Shown here in pieces: positions 34,114 to 42,935 of a DNA stretch of 64,000 bases; positions within the stretch are counted from its first letter, which is position 1; each line of letters opens with the position of its first letter. The notes beneath the pieces were generated by a model that saw only the letters and a list, made by a program, of their open reading frames with translations, was not told the origin of the DNA and made no database searches. This stretch comes from Nocardioides cavernae (GTDB lineage Bacteria; Actinomycetota; Actinomycetes; Propionibacteriales; Nocardioidaceae): positions 1,426,001 to 1,490,000 of the forward strand of contig NZ_JAFBCA010000001.1 in assembly GCF_016907475.1 (NCBI RefSeq). The letters run 5' to 3'. A program made the translations under genes and the position numbers.

Positions 34114-34769
34114 GCCGCCGCACCGGCTGGGCGATCCCCGTCGCCCTGTTCGCCCTCTGCTTCGTGCCCGTGATGTCGGGAAGCCTCCGGCTGGTCCAGC
34201 TGGCCGGAGGCCCCGAGATCATGCCGGCCGACGACCGGTGGGCCGGCTGGCCGGTCGCGCTGGTCGTGCACATCGTGGGCGCAGCGGTCTTCGCCCTGGT
34301 CGGCGCGTTCCAGCTCGTCGCGGGCATCCGTCGCCGGCACCCGCGCTGGCACCGGCGGGCGGGCCGGGTGCTCGCCGTGGCCGGCCTGATGGTCGCCGGC
34401 TCGGCGCTGTGGCTCACGCTCTTCTACGACCCGCAGCCCGGCACCGGTCCGCTGCTCTTCGTCCTGCGCCTCGTCGTCGCGTCGGCAATGGTCGGCTGCC
34501 TCGTCGTTGGCGTCGCCGCCGCCCGCCGCCGCGACTTCGCCACGCACCGAGCGTGGATGATCCGCGCCTACGCGCTCGCCGTCGCCGCCGGCACCCAGGT
34601 CTTCACGCAGGGCTTCGGCGAGGCCGTCGTCGGCGACGGCGAGCTGCGCGGCGACCTGCTCAAGGCGGCCGGCTGGGCGATCAACCTGGCCGTTGCCGAG
34701 TGGGTGATCCGACGGCCCGCCCGGCGTCGTACGCCTCGCGCGGTGCCCGTGGAGGTCGGGTCGCGATGA
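34110..34769 (+). CDS. DUF2306-type membrane protein
   Basis: 219 aa, ATG overlapping the previous stop. Several helices and the conserved polar features of DUF2306 are visible: HIVGAAVFALVGAFQLVAG, RRRHPRWHRRAGR on the cytoplasmic side, then RRRDFATHRAWMIRAYALA. The histidines in these loops are the family's hallmark. Function of the family is not established. Coupled by ATGA to the next gene at 34766. Confidence 0.85.
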   Translation: MSRRTGWAIPVALFALCFVPVMSGSLRLVQLAGGPEIMPADDRWAGWPVALVVHIVGAAVFALVGAFQLVAGIRRRHPRWHRRAGRVLAVAGLMVAGSALWLTLFYDPQPGTGPLLFVLRLVVASAMVGCLVVGVAAARRRDFATHRAWMIRAYALAVAAGTQVFTQGFGEAVVGDGELRGDLLKAAGWAINLAVAEWVIRRPARRRTPRAVPVEVGSR

Positions 34770-35032
34770 CCGGCGCGGCGACGTACGAGATCCGCGTCGC
34801 GGGCCACCTCGACGACCACTGGTCCGACCGGCTCGGCGGCCTGGCGATCACGCGCAACGCCGACGGCACCACCACCCTCACCGGCCCGCTGGCCGACCAG
34901 GCCGAGCTGTACGGCGTGCTGTCGGGGCTGCGCGACATCGGCGCCGCGTTGCGGTCTGTAGACCTGATGCCCCTTGCCGACGCCGACGTCCCGGGCGCAT
35001 CGTGGGAACAGGAACCAGGACAGGGGTGGTGA
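34766..35032 (+). CDS. Small conserved hypothetical protein
   Basis: 88 aa, ATG in an ATGA overlap with the DUF2306 gene. A compact beta-alpha pattern is seen: YEIRVAGHLDDHWSDRLGGL, then TTTLTGPLADQAELYGVL and LRDIGAALRSVDLM. This looks like the small actinobacterial family of paired beta-strand proteins that begin with EIRV.GHL; no activity is known to me. The tail (WEQEPGQGW) is flexible. Fully coupled within the operon. Confidence 0.75.
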   Translation: MTGAATYEIRVAGHLDDHWSDRLGGLAITRNADGTTTLTGPLADQAELYGVLSGLRDIGAALRSVDLMPLADADVPGASWEQEPGQGW

Positions 35033-35038
35033 GCAGCG

Positions 35039-35227
35039 ATGCACGCGCAGGTCGGTGACCGGCTGGTGGCCGAGAGCAACAGGGTCGACGCGCCCAGACG
35101 CGAGGGCCAGATCGTCGAGGTCCGCGGGACGGACGGCGGCCCGCCGTACGTCGTCCGGTGGGGCGACGGCCACGAAGGACTCGTCTACCCCGGCGACGAC
35201 GCCCACGTGGTGCCGGCCGGACTCTGA
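35039..35227 (+). CDS. DUF1918 protein
   Basis: 62 aa. The whole protein matches the small DUF1918 fold: VGDRLV, REGQIVEVRGTDGGPPYVVR, WGDGHEGLVYPGDDAHVV. It is a small beta-barrel often found in actinobacteria with unknown function. Last gene of the operon, six bases after the previous stop and tail-to-tail with the DUF2237 gene 13 bases on. Confidence 0.9.
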   Translation: MHAQVGDRLVAESNRVDAPRREGQIVEVRGTDGGPPYVVRWGDGHEGLVYPGDDAHVVPAGL

Positions 35228-35240
35228 GGAGAAAGCCGGG

Positions 35241-35630
35241 TCAGTCCAGGGTGCTGAGGTCCGGGGGCACGTCCACGGCGTGCGTCCGCAGCACCTCGAG
35301 CGGTACGACGTCGAGCGCGCGCTCCGACGTGGCCGCCAGCACGACGGGCGCCGCCACCCCGTCGTCGTACGCCTGGAGCCAGCGGACCGCGACCACGCAC
35401 CAGCGGTCACCCGGGACGAGGCCGGGGAAGTGCCACTCCGGGCGCGGGGTGGACAGGTCGTTGCCCACCGAGGCCTGGTGAGCCAGGAACTCCTCGGTCA
35501 TCACCGCGCAGACGGCGTGCAGGCCGACGTCCTGCGGCCCGACCGTGCAGGTGCCGTCGCGGTGGAAGCCGGTCAGCGGGTCGGTGCCACACGGGTCCAG
35601 GTCGCCGCCGAGGACGTTGCGCTCCGTCAT
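35241..35630 (-). CDS. DUF2237 protein
   Basis: 129 aa, ATG 35630. The sequence is a clear DUF2237 member: NVLGGDLDPCGTDPLTGFHR at the start, HAVCAVMTEEFLAHQASVGN in the middle and WCVVAVRW with a late histidine. Members have conserved Cys and His residues; no activity is established. GATGAT six bases upstream of the ATG could be a leaderless -10. The MMPL terminator hairpin lies just upstream of it. Confidence 0.9.
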   Translation of the reverse strand: MTERNVLGGDLDPCGTDPLTGFHRDGTCTVGPQDVGLHAVCAVMTEEFLAHQASVGNDLSTPRPEWHFPGLVPGDRWCVVAVRWLQAYDDGVAAPVVLAATSERALDVVPLEVLRTHAVDVPPDLSTLD

Positions 35631-35648
35631 GGGTCGATCATCGCGCGT

Positions 35649-35687
35649 GGCCGGACCGGCACCCCCGCAGGGGGCGCCGGCCCGGCC
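35649..35687 (-). terminator. Hairpin after the MMPL gene
   Basis: GGCCGG...CCGGCC encloses a tight inner stem, CCGGC-A-CCCCC, loop GCA, GGGGG-C-GCCGG, with one A/C mismatch. It starts 12 bases past the MMPL stop on the minus strand and separates it from the DUF2237 gene. Confidence 0.7.
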
Positions 35688-35698
35688 GATCACGACGG

Positions 35699-37810
35699 TC
35701 AGACCCCGACCAGCTCGCGCTCGGGAGCCGGCTCGTCCTCGACCTCGACGCGCACGGTGGGCAGCAGCCGGTCCAGCCAGCCCGGGAGCCACCAGTTCCA
35801 GTGGCCCAGCAGCGACATCGTGGCCGGGACGAGCACCATCCGGACGAGGGTCGCGTCCAGGACGATCGCGACGGCCATTCCGAGCCCGAGCTGCTTGACG
35901 ACCACGTCGCCCTCGGTGGCGAAGCCGAGGAACACGACCACCATGATCGCGGCGGCGGAGGTGATCACCCGGCCGGTGGCCGAGAGGCCGCGGACCACGC
36001 TGCCGCGCGGGTCGCCGGTGCGCAGGTAGTCCTCCCGGATCCGCGACAGCAGGAACACCTCGTAGTCCATCGACAGGCCGAACAGGATCGCGAACTGCAG
36101 GATCGGCATCCAGCTCGAGATCGGCATCGGCTGGTCGACGCCGATCAGCTCCGCGGCCCAGCCCCACTGGAAGACCGCGACGAGCACGCCGTAGGCGGCG
36201 GTGATGGAGAGCAGGTTCATCGCCGCGGCCTTGAGGGGCACCAGCACCGACCTGAACATCAGCGCGAGCAGCAGGACCGAGACGCCGACGACGAACGCGA
36301 TCACCAACCACAGGCGCTCCTGCAGCATGTCGGAGATGTCGGAGAAGAACGGCGTCCAACCGGTCACCTCCGCACTCGCCGGGAGCGCGGCGCGCAGGTC
36401 GTCGATCAGGTCCGGGGTCCGCTCGTCGGTGGGCCTGAAGGCGGGCTCGGCGGTGATGATCGAGAGCGCGCCGTCCGGCGTCGTCACCACGGGTTCGAGG
36501 CCTGCGATGCGGTCGTCCGCACGCAGCGTCGCCACCGCCTCGTCCGCGGCACCCGTGGCGGAGGTCGGCACCACCACGGTCAGCGGCCCGTTCGCGCCGG
36601 GACCGAGCTCGGCGGCGACCAGGTCGTACGCCTGGCGCGTGGTGTTGCCCGCCGGCTGGCTGCTCGCGTCGCCGGGCCAGGTGCGCAGGTCGAGCACGGG
36701 CGCGGCGAGCACCAGCAGGGCGCCGAGGCTGACCAGCGCCCAGACGAGCGGCTTGCGGCCGACGCGGGCGGCCCAGCGGGCGGTGAGCGGCTCCCGGGTG
36801 CGCAGCGGACGGTTGCGACGTACGGCACGGGGGAGCAGCTTGCGACCACCCAGCCGGCACAGCGCCGGCACCAGGGTGAGGGCGGCCGCAGCGACGAACA
36901 CGACGGCGATGGCGGTGGCCAGGCCGAACGAGTCGTACGTCGACAGGCCGGCGAGGCGCAGGCCCATCAGCGAGACCAGCACGGTCACCGCGGCGAACAC
37001 CACCGACCGTCCGGACGTCGCGACCGCGCGCCCCGCGGACTCGACGGCGTCATGCCCGAGCCGGAGGTGCTCCACGTGGCGGGTGACCAGGAGCAGCGCG
37101 TAGTCGATCCCCACGCCGAGCCCGACCATCGAGGCGACCATCGGCGCGGACGTGCTGACCGTCATGGTGGCGGCGAGCAGGGCGATGCCGGAGCTGCCCG
37201 CTGCCAGGCCGGCCACGGCAGCGGCGATCGGCAGCCCCGCGCCGACGGCGGAGCCGAGGGCGATGACGAGGATCAGCAGGGCGATGCCCACGCCGACGAG
37301 CTCACCGGTGCCCCCGAAGGCCTCGCCCGCGGTGTCGGGGACCTCGCCGCCGAGCTCCACCTGCAGGCCCGAGTCGACCGTCCCGGAGATCGCGCCCCCG
37401 AGCGGCTCGATGTTGCCCATCAGGTCGGGGTGCGTGATGGGCTCGGCGTACTGCACCGTCAGCACGGCGGTGTCGCGGTCGCCGCTGAGCCGGGCGGGCC
37501 CGACGTCGGCGACGTGCTCGAGGCCGCGCAGCCGCTCGGTCAACGTGCCGATCTCGGCGGAGGGGAGGGGGTCGCCCTCGCGGTCGTGGACCACGACGCG
37601 GGCGCTGGCGAAGCCGCCGACCCCGTGCTCGCGGAGCAGGTCGATGCCCTGCTGTGCCCGGGCGCCGGGGACGTCCCAGTCGTCGCGCATCGGTGCGCCG
37701 AACGACGAGGCGAGCGCCGCGGCGGTGGCCACGAGCAGGATCCAGGCGCTGATCACCCGCCAGGGATGGGCGGCGGACGAGCGGCCGAGACGGTAGAGGT
37801 ACGACGACAT
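35699..37810 (-). CDS. MMPL/RND-family transporter
   Basis: 703 aa, ATG 37810. The protein shows the duplicated RND layout: a first helix (VISAWILLVATAAALASSF), a large extracytoplasmic loop, then five helices with GLGVGIDYALLLVTRH (the MMPL proton-relay motif GxxxDY). The second half repeats this, with GLSMDYEVFLLSRIREDYL. The length is normal for the short MMPL class. Such pumps export lipids, polyketides or drugs using the proton gradient. Its promoter carries three SARP-type boxes, and the large SARP regulator lies directly upstream, so activator control is likely. Confidence 0.95.
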   Translation of the reverse strand: MSSYLYRLGRSSAAHPWRVISAWILLVATAAALASSFGAPMRDDWDVPGARAQQGIDLLREHGVGGFASARVVVHDREGDPLPSAEIGTLTERLRGLEHVADVGPARLSGDRDTAVLTVQYAEPITHPDLMGNIEPLGGAISGTVDSGLQVELGGEVPDTAGEAFGGTGELVGVGIALLILVIALGSAVGAGLPIAAAVAGLAAGSSGIALLAATMTVSTSAPMVASMVGLGVGIDYALLLVTRHVEHLRLGHDAVESAGRAVATSGRSVVFAAVTVLVSLMGLRLAGLSTYDSFGLATAIAVVFVAAAALTLVPALCRLGGRKLLPRAVRRNRPLRTREPLTARWAARVGRKPLVWALVSLGALLVLAAPVLDLRTWPGDASSQPAGNTTRQAYDLVAAELGPGANGPLTVVVPTSATGAADEAVATLRADDRIAGLEPVVTTPDGALSIITAEPAFRPTDERTPDLIDDLRAALPASAEVTGWTPFFSDISDMLQERLWLVIAFVVGVSVLLLALMFRSVLVPLKAAAMNLLSITAAYGVLVAVFQWGWAAELIGVDQPMPISSWMPILQFAILFGLSMDYEVFLLSRIREDYLRTGDPRGSVVRGLSATGRVITSAAAIMVVVFLGFATEGDVVVKQLGLGMAVAIVLDATLVRMVLVPATMSLLGHWNWWLPGWLDRLLPTVRVEVEDEPAPERELVGV

Positions 37811-37862
37811 GGCGGTCTCCTGGGTGCGGGTCGGGCTGACCCGATGACCTTGCGGCCCCCAC

Positions 37863-37903
37863 CTTCGGGCGCACTTGGGCGCCGCTTGGGTGGTCGACCC
37901 AAG
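37863..37903 (-). promoter_or_regulatory. SARP-type repeats plus inverted copy before MMPL
   Basis: On the plus strand CTTCGGG (37863), CTTGGGC (37874) and CTTGGGT (37885) recur every 11 bp, reading as CCCAAG-type boxes towards the MMPL gene. The last forms a perfect dyad with ACCCAAG at 37897-37903 (5-base centre), adding a fourth box in the opposite direction. Confidence 0.7.
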
Positions 37904-37931
37904 AGCAGGCCCACGAGCCGCCCCGAGACCC

Positions 37932-40900
37932 TCAGAACCCGAGTCGCGCGCGGTGTGCGCCGAGCCAGTCGGCGTACGCCGTGAAGCCCCAAGAGTCGCA
38001 CTGGTCGGTCGCGCGCGCCGCCGCGTCGGCCGCCTCGCGCTGCCGGCCGGTGGCGGCCAGGGCCAGCGCGAGGTAGCCGTCGACCGGACCCATCACGGTA
38101 GAGATCCCGCTGATCGCCATCCGCCCGTGGAGCGGCGCCAGGTGAGCGGCCATCTGCTCGGCCAGGGGTACGTCGCCCGCGACCGCGGCGGCCTCGGCCA
38201 CGCCGCACCACGTGCTGGTGCTGCTCCAGTTGTCCACCCGGTGCGTGATGGGGGTGAGCAGCTGCGCGCGCAACCGGTCGGGGTCGCCCGCACGGGCGAT
38301 CGCGAGGAGCAGGACGTCCGCGGCCAGGTCGTTGTCGGCGACCGCGATGGCCGCAGCGATCGGCTCGATCAGCTCGCCGATGCGCTCGTCCCACAGGTGC
38401 GACATGTAGTGGATGCCCATCAGGTGCAGTGCCTCGTTGCCGGGGTTCAGCCGCGGCCGCAGGGCGTGCAGCTCGGCCGCGAGCCGGTCCACGGCCGCCT
38501 CGTCGCTCCGCAGGGAGGCGAGGCTGAGGTCGATCCACCCCAGCGCCACCCGCGCGTACGAGTTGCGGCGGCGCGATGCGAGCCGGGCGGTGGCCGCAGC
38601 GGTGTCGACGTACGCCGTCCGGTCGCCCACCTCGATCAGGCTGCCCGTCAGCAGGACCGACGCGACGACCTCGGCATCCGGGTCCGCTGCCTCCCGGGTG
38701 GCGCGGAGCCCCTCCTGCGCCAGCTCGAGCCGGAGGTCTGCATGGACCGGTGTCCAGAGGGCCTTCCAGGCGTTCGACGCCGCCCAGGCCAGGAGGGCGG
38801 GATCGCCGATCCGGCGGGCCATGGCGACGCCCTCCTCGGCGAGCGCCCTCACCTCGGCCCGGGCCGAGGGCTCGTAGTAGAGCAGCACCGCGAGCGCGAG
38901 CATCACCTGGCAGCGCTCCGTCGAGTCGCCGTGGGGCAGCTCGGCCATCGCCCAGCGCAGGTCCTCGACCGCGTCCTCCGGCACCTCGTTCCACTGCTGG
39001 GGCATCCAGACCGACCCGTCGGTGGACGCCGCTGCCGCCGCCGCGAGCCGGGGCAGGTCGTCCTCGCGCCGGGCCAGCGCGATCGCCTCCTCCGCGCAAG
39101 GCAGCACCTGGTCCCACTCCGCGTTGGGGCGGCAGTCGCCGGCCCGGGTCAGCAGCAGGTCGATCCGCTCGGTGGTCGTGCCGAGTGGGTCGCGTCGGTG
39201 CGCGTCGATCGCCGCCGCGACGAGCCGCTCGGCCTCGACCCACGAGAAGGTACGGCGCGCCTGCGCGGCCGCGTCCGCCGCGGCCCGCCAGGCCCGGCCG
39301 ACGTGGGTGGGTCCGGCGGCGAGCCAGTGCCGGGCGAGCTCGGCGACCCGCTCCTCGCGGCCGACCATCCCGCCGACCGCGGCGTCGTCGGCGAGGGTAT
39401 GGGCCGCCTGCGCGTGGAGCCGTGCGAGCCGTGACGGGCTCGCGGTCGTCAGGACGGCGTCGCGGGTGAGGGCGTGGGTGAAGGCCGCGGTCCCGGCCTC
39501 GGGGTCCTCCACCAGCCCCGCCTCGCGCGCCGGGGTCAGGGCGTCGTCGACGTCCTCCGCCGGCTCGCCGGCGACCGCTGCCAGCAGGTCCAGCGAGAAG
39601 CGCCGGCCCAGGACAGCGGCGAGGAGGAGCAGCTCGCGAGTCGGCTCGGGCAGGCCCTGCAGGCGCCGGACGATGACGTCCCGGACGGTCGCGGGCAGCG
39701 TCGTGCTGTCACGGGCGTCGAGCCGGGCGAGCTCGACGAGGAAGTAGGGGTTGCCGTCGGACCGTCGGTGCCAGTCGTCCACCACCTCGTCGGGCACGAC
39801 GGTGCCGGTCACGGCATCCACCAGGCTCCGGGCCTCCGCCGGCGTCAGGCCGGACAGGTCCAGCCGGGTCACGTGGTGGCGCGCCAGCTCCTCACCGACC
39901 TCGGCCAGGTCGCCGGTCGGCTCGGGCAGCCTCCGTCGCGTGGCGACGACCGCCAGCCGGTGTCCGGGTGCGGCGCTCGCGACGAGGTGTCGCAGCACCT
40001 TGAGGGAGGCGGTGTCGGCCCAGTGCAGGTCGTCGAGCACCAGGAGGACCGGCTCGGACGACGACCGGGAGGTGAGCTCGTGCGCCAAGGTCTCCCGGGC
40101 GCGGAACGCCTCGCGCTCGGCGCTCTCGCCGGTGCCCGACGGTGCGCCGGTCAGCAGCTCCTCGACGTGCGTGTCGAGCTCGCAGCCGTCGGCGAGCTCG
40201 CGCAGGGCCTGGCTCCAGGGCCACAGGCTGGGGGCGCCGTCGTCCTGCGAGCACCTTCCGGTCGCCACCCGGAAGCCGCGCTCGCGCGCCACGGCCATGA
40301 CCCTGGCGACCAGCCGCGACTTGCCGATGCCGGGCTCGCCGACGAGCAGGGCGGTCGCCGGCGTGCCCGCCTCGGCGCGGGCCAGCACGTCCAGCAGCGC
40401 GGCCTCCTCGACCTCGCGGCCGACCGTCGGCCAGCCGGTCGTCGTACCGACCGGAGCCGGGGCCGTGGCAGGCGCCGCGGCTGGCGAAGGACCGGGCGCG
40501 GACCCGGAGGTGACGGGAGCGGGGGCACGCAACCACTGGTGCAGCGCGGGGTCCTGGACGAGCACGGCCTGCTCGAGCTCGCGCAGCTCGTGCCCCGGGT
40601 CGAGGCCGAGCTCGTCGGCCAGGACGGACCGGATCTGGCGCAGCGCGGCCAGCGCCTCGGCCTGCCGGCCGGTGCGGGTCAGGGCGAGCGCGTGCAGCGC
40701 CCAGACGCGTTCGCGGAGCGGGTACCTCGCGGTCGCCTCCTCGGTGGCGGCCACGACCACCGCGTGGTCGCCGAGCGCGAGCAGGCCCAGGACGCGCGCC
40801 TCCTCGGCGTCGAGCCGGAGCTGGTCGAGCGACGTCCGCTCGAGGACGACCTCGGGCTCGTCGGGGAGGTCGGCGTACGCGTCACCCGTCCACAGGGCGA

Positions 40901-41354
40901 GCAGCTCCTCGATCCGGTCCACGCTGCGCGAGATCTCCGCGCGGGTCGGCCAGTCGGCGCTCGGCCCGGTGGTGAGGTGTGCGGCGAGGGGAGAGAGCGA
41001 CCGGTGGAGGGTGCGGACCTCGTCGGCGAAGCGGTGCGCATCGACGTGCTCGCGGCCGAGCGCCAGCCGGTAGCCGTGGTCGCTGGTCAGCAGGACGCGG
41101 GGCTTCTCCCGGGGGCCGAGCCCCGGCTCGAGGACACGACGTACGCCGGAGAGGTAGGAGTGCAGGGTGCCGTGGGCGCCGCGGGGCGCGTCCTCGCCCC
41201 AGACCAGCCGGACCAGCGCGTCGGGCGGGACGTCGCTGCCGAGCCGGAGAGCGAGTGCGGCCAGGACCGAGCGCGGCTTGCGGGCGCCGACGTCCACGGT
41301 GGCTGCCGGATCGTCGGCGAGCGCCACCTGGCTCGTTCCGAGCACGCGGACCCA
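37932..41354 (-). CDS. Full-length SARP/AfsR-type regulator
   Basis: 1140 aa taken from GTG 41354 (VWVRVLGTSQVAL); a TTG at 41387 is the far alternative. No ribosome binding site is seen. Residues about 1-105 are the OmpR-like winged helix (KPRSVLAALALRLGSDVPPD; YLSGVRRVLEPG). Residues about 110-265 are the BTAD (ADLPDEPEVVLERTSLDQL; LTRTGRQAEALAALRQI; LADELGLDPGHELRELE). An AAA/STAND ATPase follows (VGEPGIGKSRLV; LLVLDDLHWAD), then a ~500-residue TPR-like C-terminus. This is the complete AfsR-like layout, unlike the short SARP at 21696. It is flanked by SARP boxes on both sides, upstream of MMPL and of the divergent hemerythrin gene. Confidence 0.92.
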   Translation of the reverse strand, partial: WVRVLGTSQVALADDPAATVDVGARKPRSVLAALALRLGSDVPPDALVRLVWGEDAPRGAHGTLHSYLSGVRRVLEPGLGPREKPRVLLTSDHGYRLALGREHVDAHRFADEVRTLHRSLSPLAAHLTTGPSADWPTRAEISRSVDRIEELLALWTGDAYADLPDEPEVVLERTSLDQLRLDAEEARVLGLLALGDHAVVVAATEEATARYPLRERVWALHALALTRTGRQAEALAALRQIRSVLADELGLDPGHELRELEQAVLVQDPALHQWLRAPAPVTSGSAPGPSPAAAPATAPAPVGTTTGWPTVGREVEEAALLDVLARAEAGTPATALLVGEPGIGKSRLVARVMAVARERGFRVATGRCSQDDGAPSLWPWSQALRELADGCELDTHVEELLTGAPSGTGESAEREAFRARETLAHELTSRSSSEPVLLVLDDLHWADTASLKVLRHLVASAAPGHRLAVVATRRRLPEPTGDLAEVGEELARHHVTRLDLSGLTPAEARSLVDAVTGTVVPDEVVDDWHRRSDGNPYFLVELARLDARDSTTLPATVRDVIVRRLQGLPEPTRELLLLAAVLGRRFSLDLLAAVAGEPAEDVDDALTPAREAGLVEDPEAGTAAFTHALTRDAVLTTASPSRLARLHAQAAHTLADDAAVGGMVGREERVAELARHWLAAGPTHVGRAWRAAADAAAQARRTFSWVEAERLVAAAIDAHRRDPLGTTTERIDLLLTRAGDCRPNAEWDQVLPCAEEAIALARREDDLPRLAAAAAASTDGSVWMPQQWNEVPEDAVEDLRWAMAELPHGDSTERCQVMLALAVLLYYEPSARAEVRALAEEGVAMARRIGDPALLAWAASNAWKALWTPVHADLRLELAQEGLRATREAADPDAEVVASVLLTGSLIEVGDRTAYVDTAAATARLASRRRNSYARVALGWIDLSLASLRSDEAAVDRLAAELHALRPRLNPGNEALHLMGIHYMSHLWDERIGELIEPIAAAIAVADNDLAADVLLLAIARAGDPDRLRAQLLTPITHRVDNWSSTSTWCGVAEAAAVAGDVPLAEQMAAHLAPLHGRMAISGISTVMGPVDGYLALALAATGRQREAADAAARATDQCDSWGFTAYADWLGAHRARLGF

Positions 41355-41382
41355 CACGCGCAGCAACGTAGCGGGAAAGCGG

Positions 41383-41411
41383 CCCAAGTCGCGCTGGAGT
41401 GCGGCTCAAGA
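41383..41411 (+). promoter_or_regulatory. Three SARP-type boxes in divergent promoter
   Basis: CCCAAGT (41383), CTGGAGT (41394) and CTCAAGA (41405) are spaced exactly 11 bp. GATCGT (41421-41426) is a -10 candidate for the hemerythrin gene at 41454. The boxes also sit over the start region of the divergent SARP gene, so autoregulation is possible. Confidence 0.65.
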
Positions 41412-41453
41412 CTCGGGGGAGATCGTGCTTGCACCACCAGCCGAGGAGAGCCG

Positions 41454-42182
41454 ATGAAGCACACCGGGACCACCCCGTCGTACCGCCCACAGCTGACCCT
41501 GCCCGGGCAGGCGCACACCGCCGAGGGTCCGCACGACCAGACGGGGATGTACGTGATGCACCACGCGCTGCGGCGCGACTTCGACAGGTTCGCCGCCGCC
41601 GTGGAGGGCACGCCGATCGTGGAGCACGAGGTGTGGGCCGCGCTGGAGCGGCGCTGGGTCGCGATGGCCGACGTGCTGCACCACCACCACTCCGCCGAGG
41701 ACGACGAGCTGTGGCCGCTGCTGCAGCAGCACGCGGAGGCCGCCGGCGACACGGCCGGCCTCCGGGTGCTCGCCGACATGGACGACGAGCACGACGACAT
41801 CGACCCCGCGCTCGAGAACGTCCGTGACGCCTTCGCCTCGATGGGCGTGCACCCGTGCACCGATCACCGCAACGCACTGGAGATCCGGCTCGGCGCCGCC
41901 CACGAGCTCCTGCTGTCGCACCTGGCCCACGAGGAGCAGCACGCCCTGCCGATGCTGCAGCGGAGCCTGAGCGAGGAGGAGAACACGGCCTTCGAGAAGG
42001 CGGTCGAGAAGCGCTACCCGCTGCGATCGATCCCGTTCCTCCTCCCGTGGGCGATGGACGGGGTGCCGTCCGACGCCCGCGATCGCCTGCTCGAGTCCAC
42101 CCCGCCCGGCTACGGCCTGCTCCTGCGGGTCTTCCGACGCCGCTACGAGCGCGTCGAACGTCTCGCCTTCCGGTTCGCCTGA
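41454..42182 (+). CDS. Hemerythrin-domain protein
   Basis: 242 aa, ATG 41454 with GAGGAGAG upstream. The iron-binding pattern of hemerythrin/HHE proteins is visible: MHHALRRDFDRF, DVLHHHHSAEDDELWPLL, DDEHDDIDPAL and LLLSHLAHEEQHALPML, giving the usual His and carboxylate ligands in a four-helix bundle. A ~60-residue C-terminal extension (PFLLPWAMDGVP) is typical of the actinobacterial branch. Role: di-iron oxygen, NO or peroxide sensing or storage. The SARP boxes upstream suggest it belongs to the SARP regulon. Followed 12 bases later by a membrane protein gene, probably co-transcribed. Confidence 0.9.
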   Translation: MKHTGTTPSYRPQLTLPGQAHTAEGPHDQTGMYVMHHALRRDFDRFAAAVEGTPIVEHEVWAALERRWVAMADVLHHHHSAEDDELWPLLQQHAEAAGDTAGLRVLADMDDEHDDIDPALENVRDAFASMGVHPCTDHRNALEIRLGAAHELLLSHLAHEEQHALPMLQRSLSEEENTAFEKAVEKRYPLRSIPFLLPWAMDGVPSDARDRLLESTPPGYGLLLRVFRRRYERVERLAFRFA

Positions 42183-42194
42183 GAGGACACCGAC

Positions 42195-42902
42195 ATGACC
42201 ACCACCGTCGACCGAGGGACCGTCCCCGGCACCCCTGTCGCGTCCGAACACGACCTGACCCGGCTGAGTGCCCGCTTCGGCATCGCGTTCACCGCCTGCC
42301 AGCTGCTGGTGATGATCGCGATGGCGGCCTTCGTCCTGCCGGGCGTCGGCACGCCCGGCGATCCGGCGGCAGAGCGCGGGCAGGCCATCCTCGACGTCGA
42401 GACCGCCTACCGCGTGAGCAACTACGCCTTCATGGTCGCCGGGACGTTGTTGCTGGGGTTCCTCGGCGCCGTGCACGTCCGCCTCCGCCGGGTCGATCCC
42501 AGCGGCGTCCTGGCCACCGTCGCCGTCGCTGCCGGCACGATGCTGGCGCTGGTCTGGCCGCTCGCGGGCGTGCTGCACGACGTCGCGCTGCGCGCCGCCG
42601 CCGACCGTACCGACGTACGCCTCCTGGCCGGGTGGGACGCGATCGCGCCGTACTCGCTCGCCTTCTCCGTGTTCCCGCGGATCTTCTTCGTCGGTGCGAT
42701 CGTGCTGGGCCTCCGGTCGGCCGGGAGGTCGCCCTGGCTGCACCGGACCGGCCTCGTGCTGCTGCCCCTGAGCCTGCTCGGCAGCGCGACCCTGCTCACC
42801 GACGCGCTCTTCCCGCTGCTCGCGCTGAGCACCCTCGGGTACGAGCTGTGGGTCGGGGCTGTCGCCTGGCACTGGCTCCGCTCGGAGCGCACCTCCGTCT
42901 GA
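42195..42902 (+). CDS. Multi-pass membrane protein
   Basis: 235 aa, ATG 42195 with GAGAGGA upstream. Six or more helices are visible (ACQLLVMIAMAAFVLPGVG, YAFMVAGTLLLGFLGAV, GVLATVAVAAGTMLALVWPL, IFFVGAIVLGL, LVLLPLSLLGSATLL). The layout resembles unassigned actinobacterial integral membrane proteins; no transport motif is recognised. Probably in one transcript with the hemerythrin gene, hence possibly under SARP control. Confidence 0.75.
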   Translation: MTTTVDRGTVPGTPVASEHDLTRLSARFGIAFTACQLLVMIAMAAFVLPGVGTPGDPAAERGQAILDVETAYRVSNYAFMVAGTLLLGFLGAVHVRLRRVDPSGVLATVAVAAGTMLALVWPLAGVLHDVALRAAADRTDVRLLAGWDAIAPYSLAFSVFPRIFFVGAIVLGLRSAGRSPWLHRTGLVLLPLSLLGSATLLTDALFPLLALSTLGYELWVGAVAWHWLRSERTSV

Positions 42903-42935
42903 CGACCATGCCCGGTGCTCGCTCCGGCGCTGCGG

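Noticed and set aside
41354..41387. TTG at 41387 as start of the large SARP
   Set aside because: It would add eleven residues with no ribosome binding site, and overlaps the SARP boxes; GTG 41354 begins where the family normally starts. Not certain.
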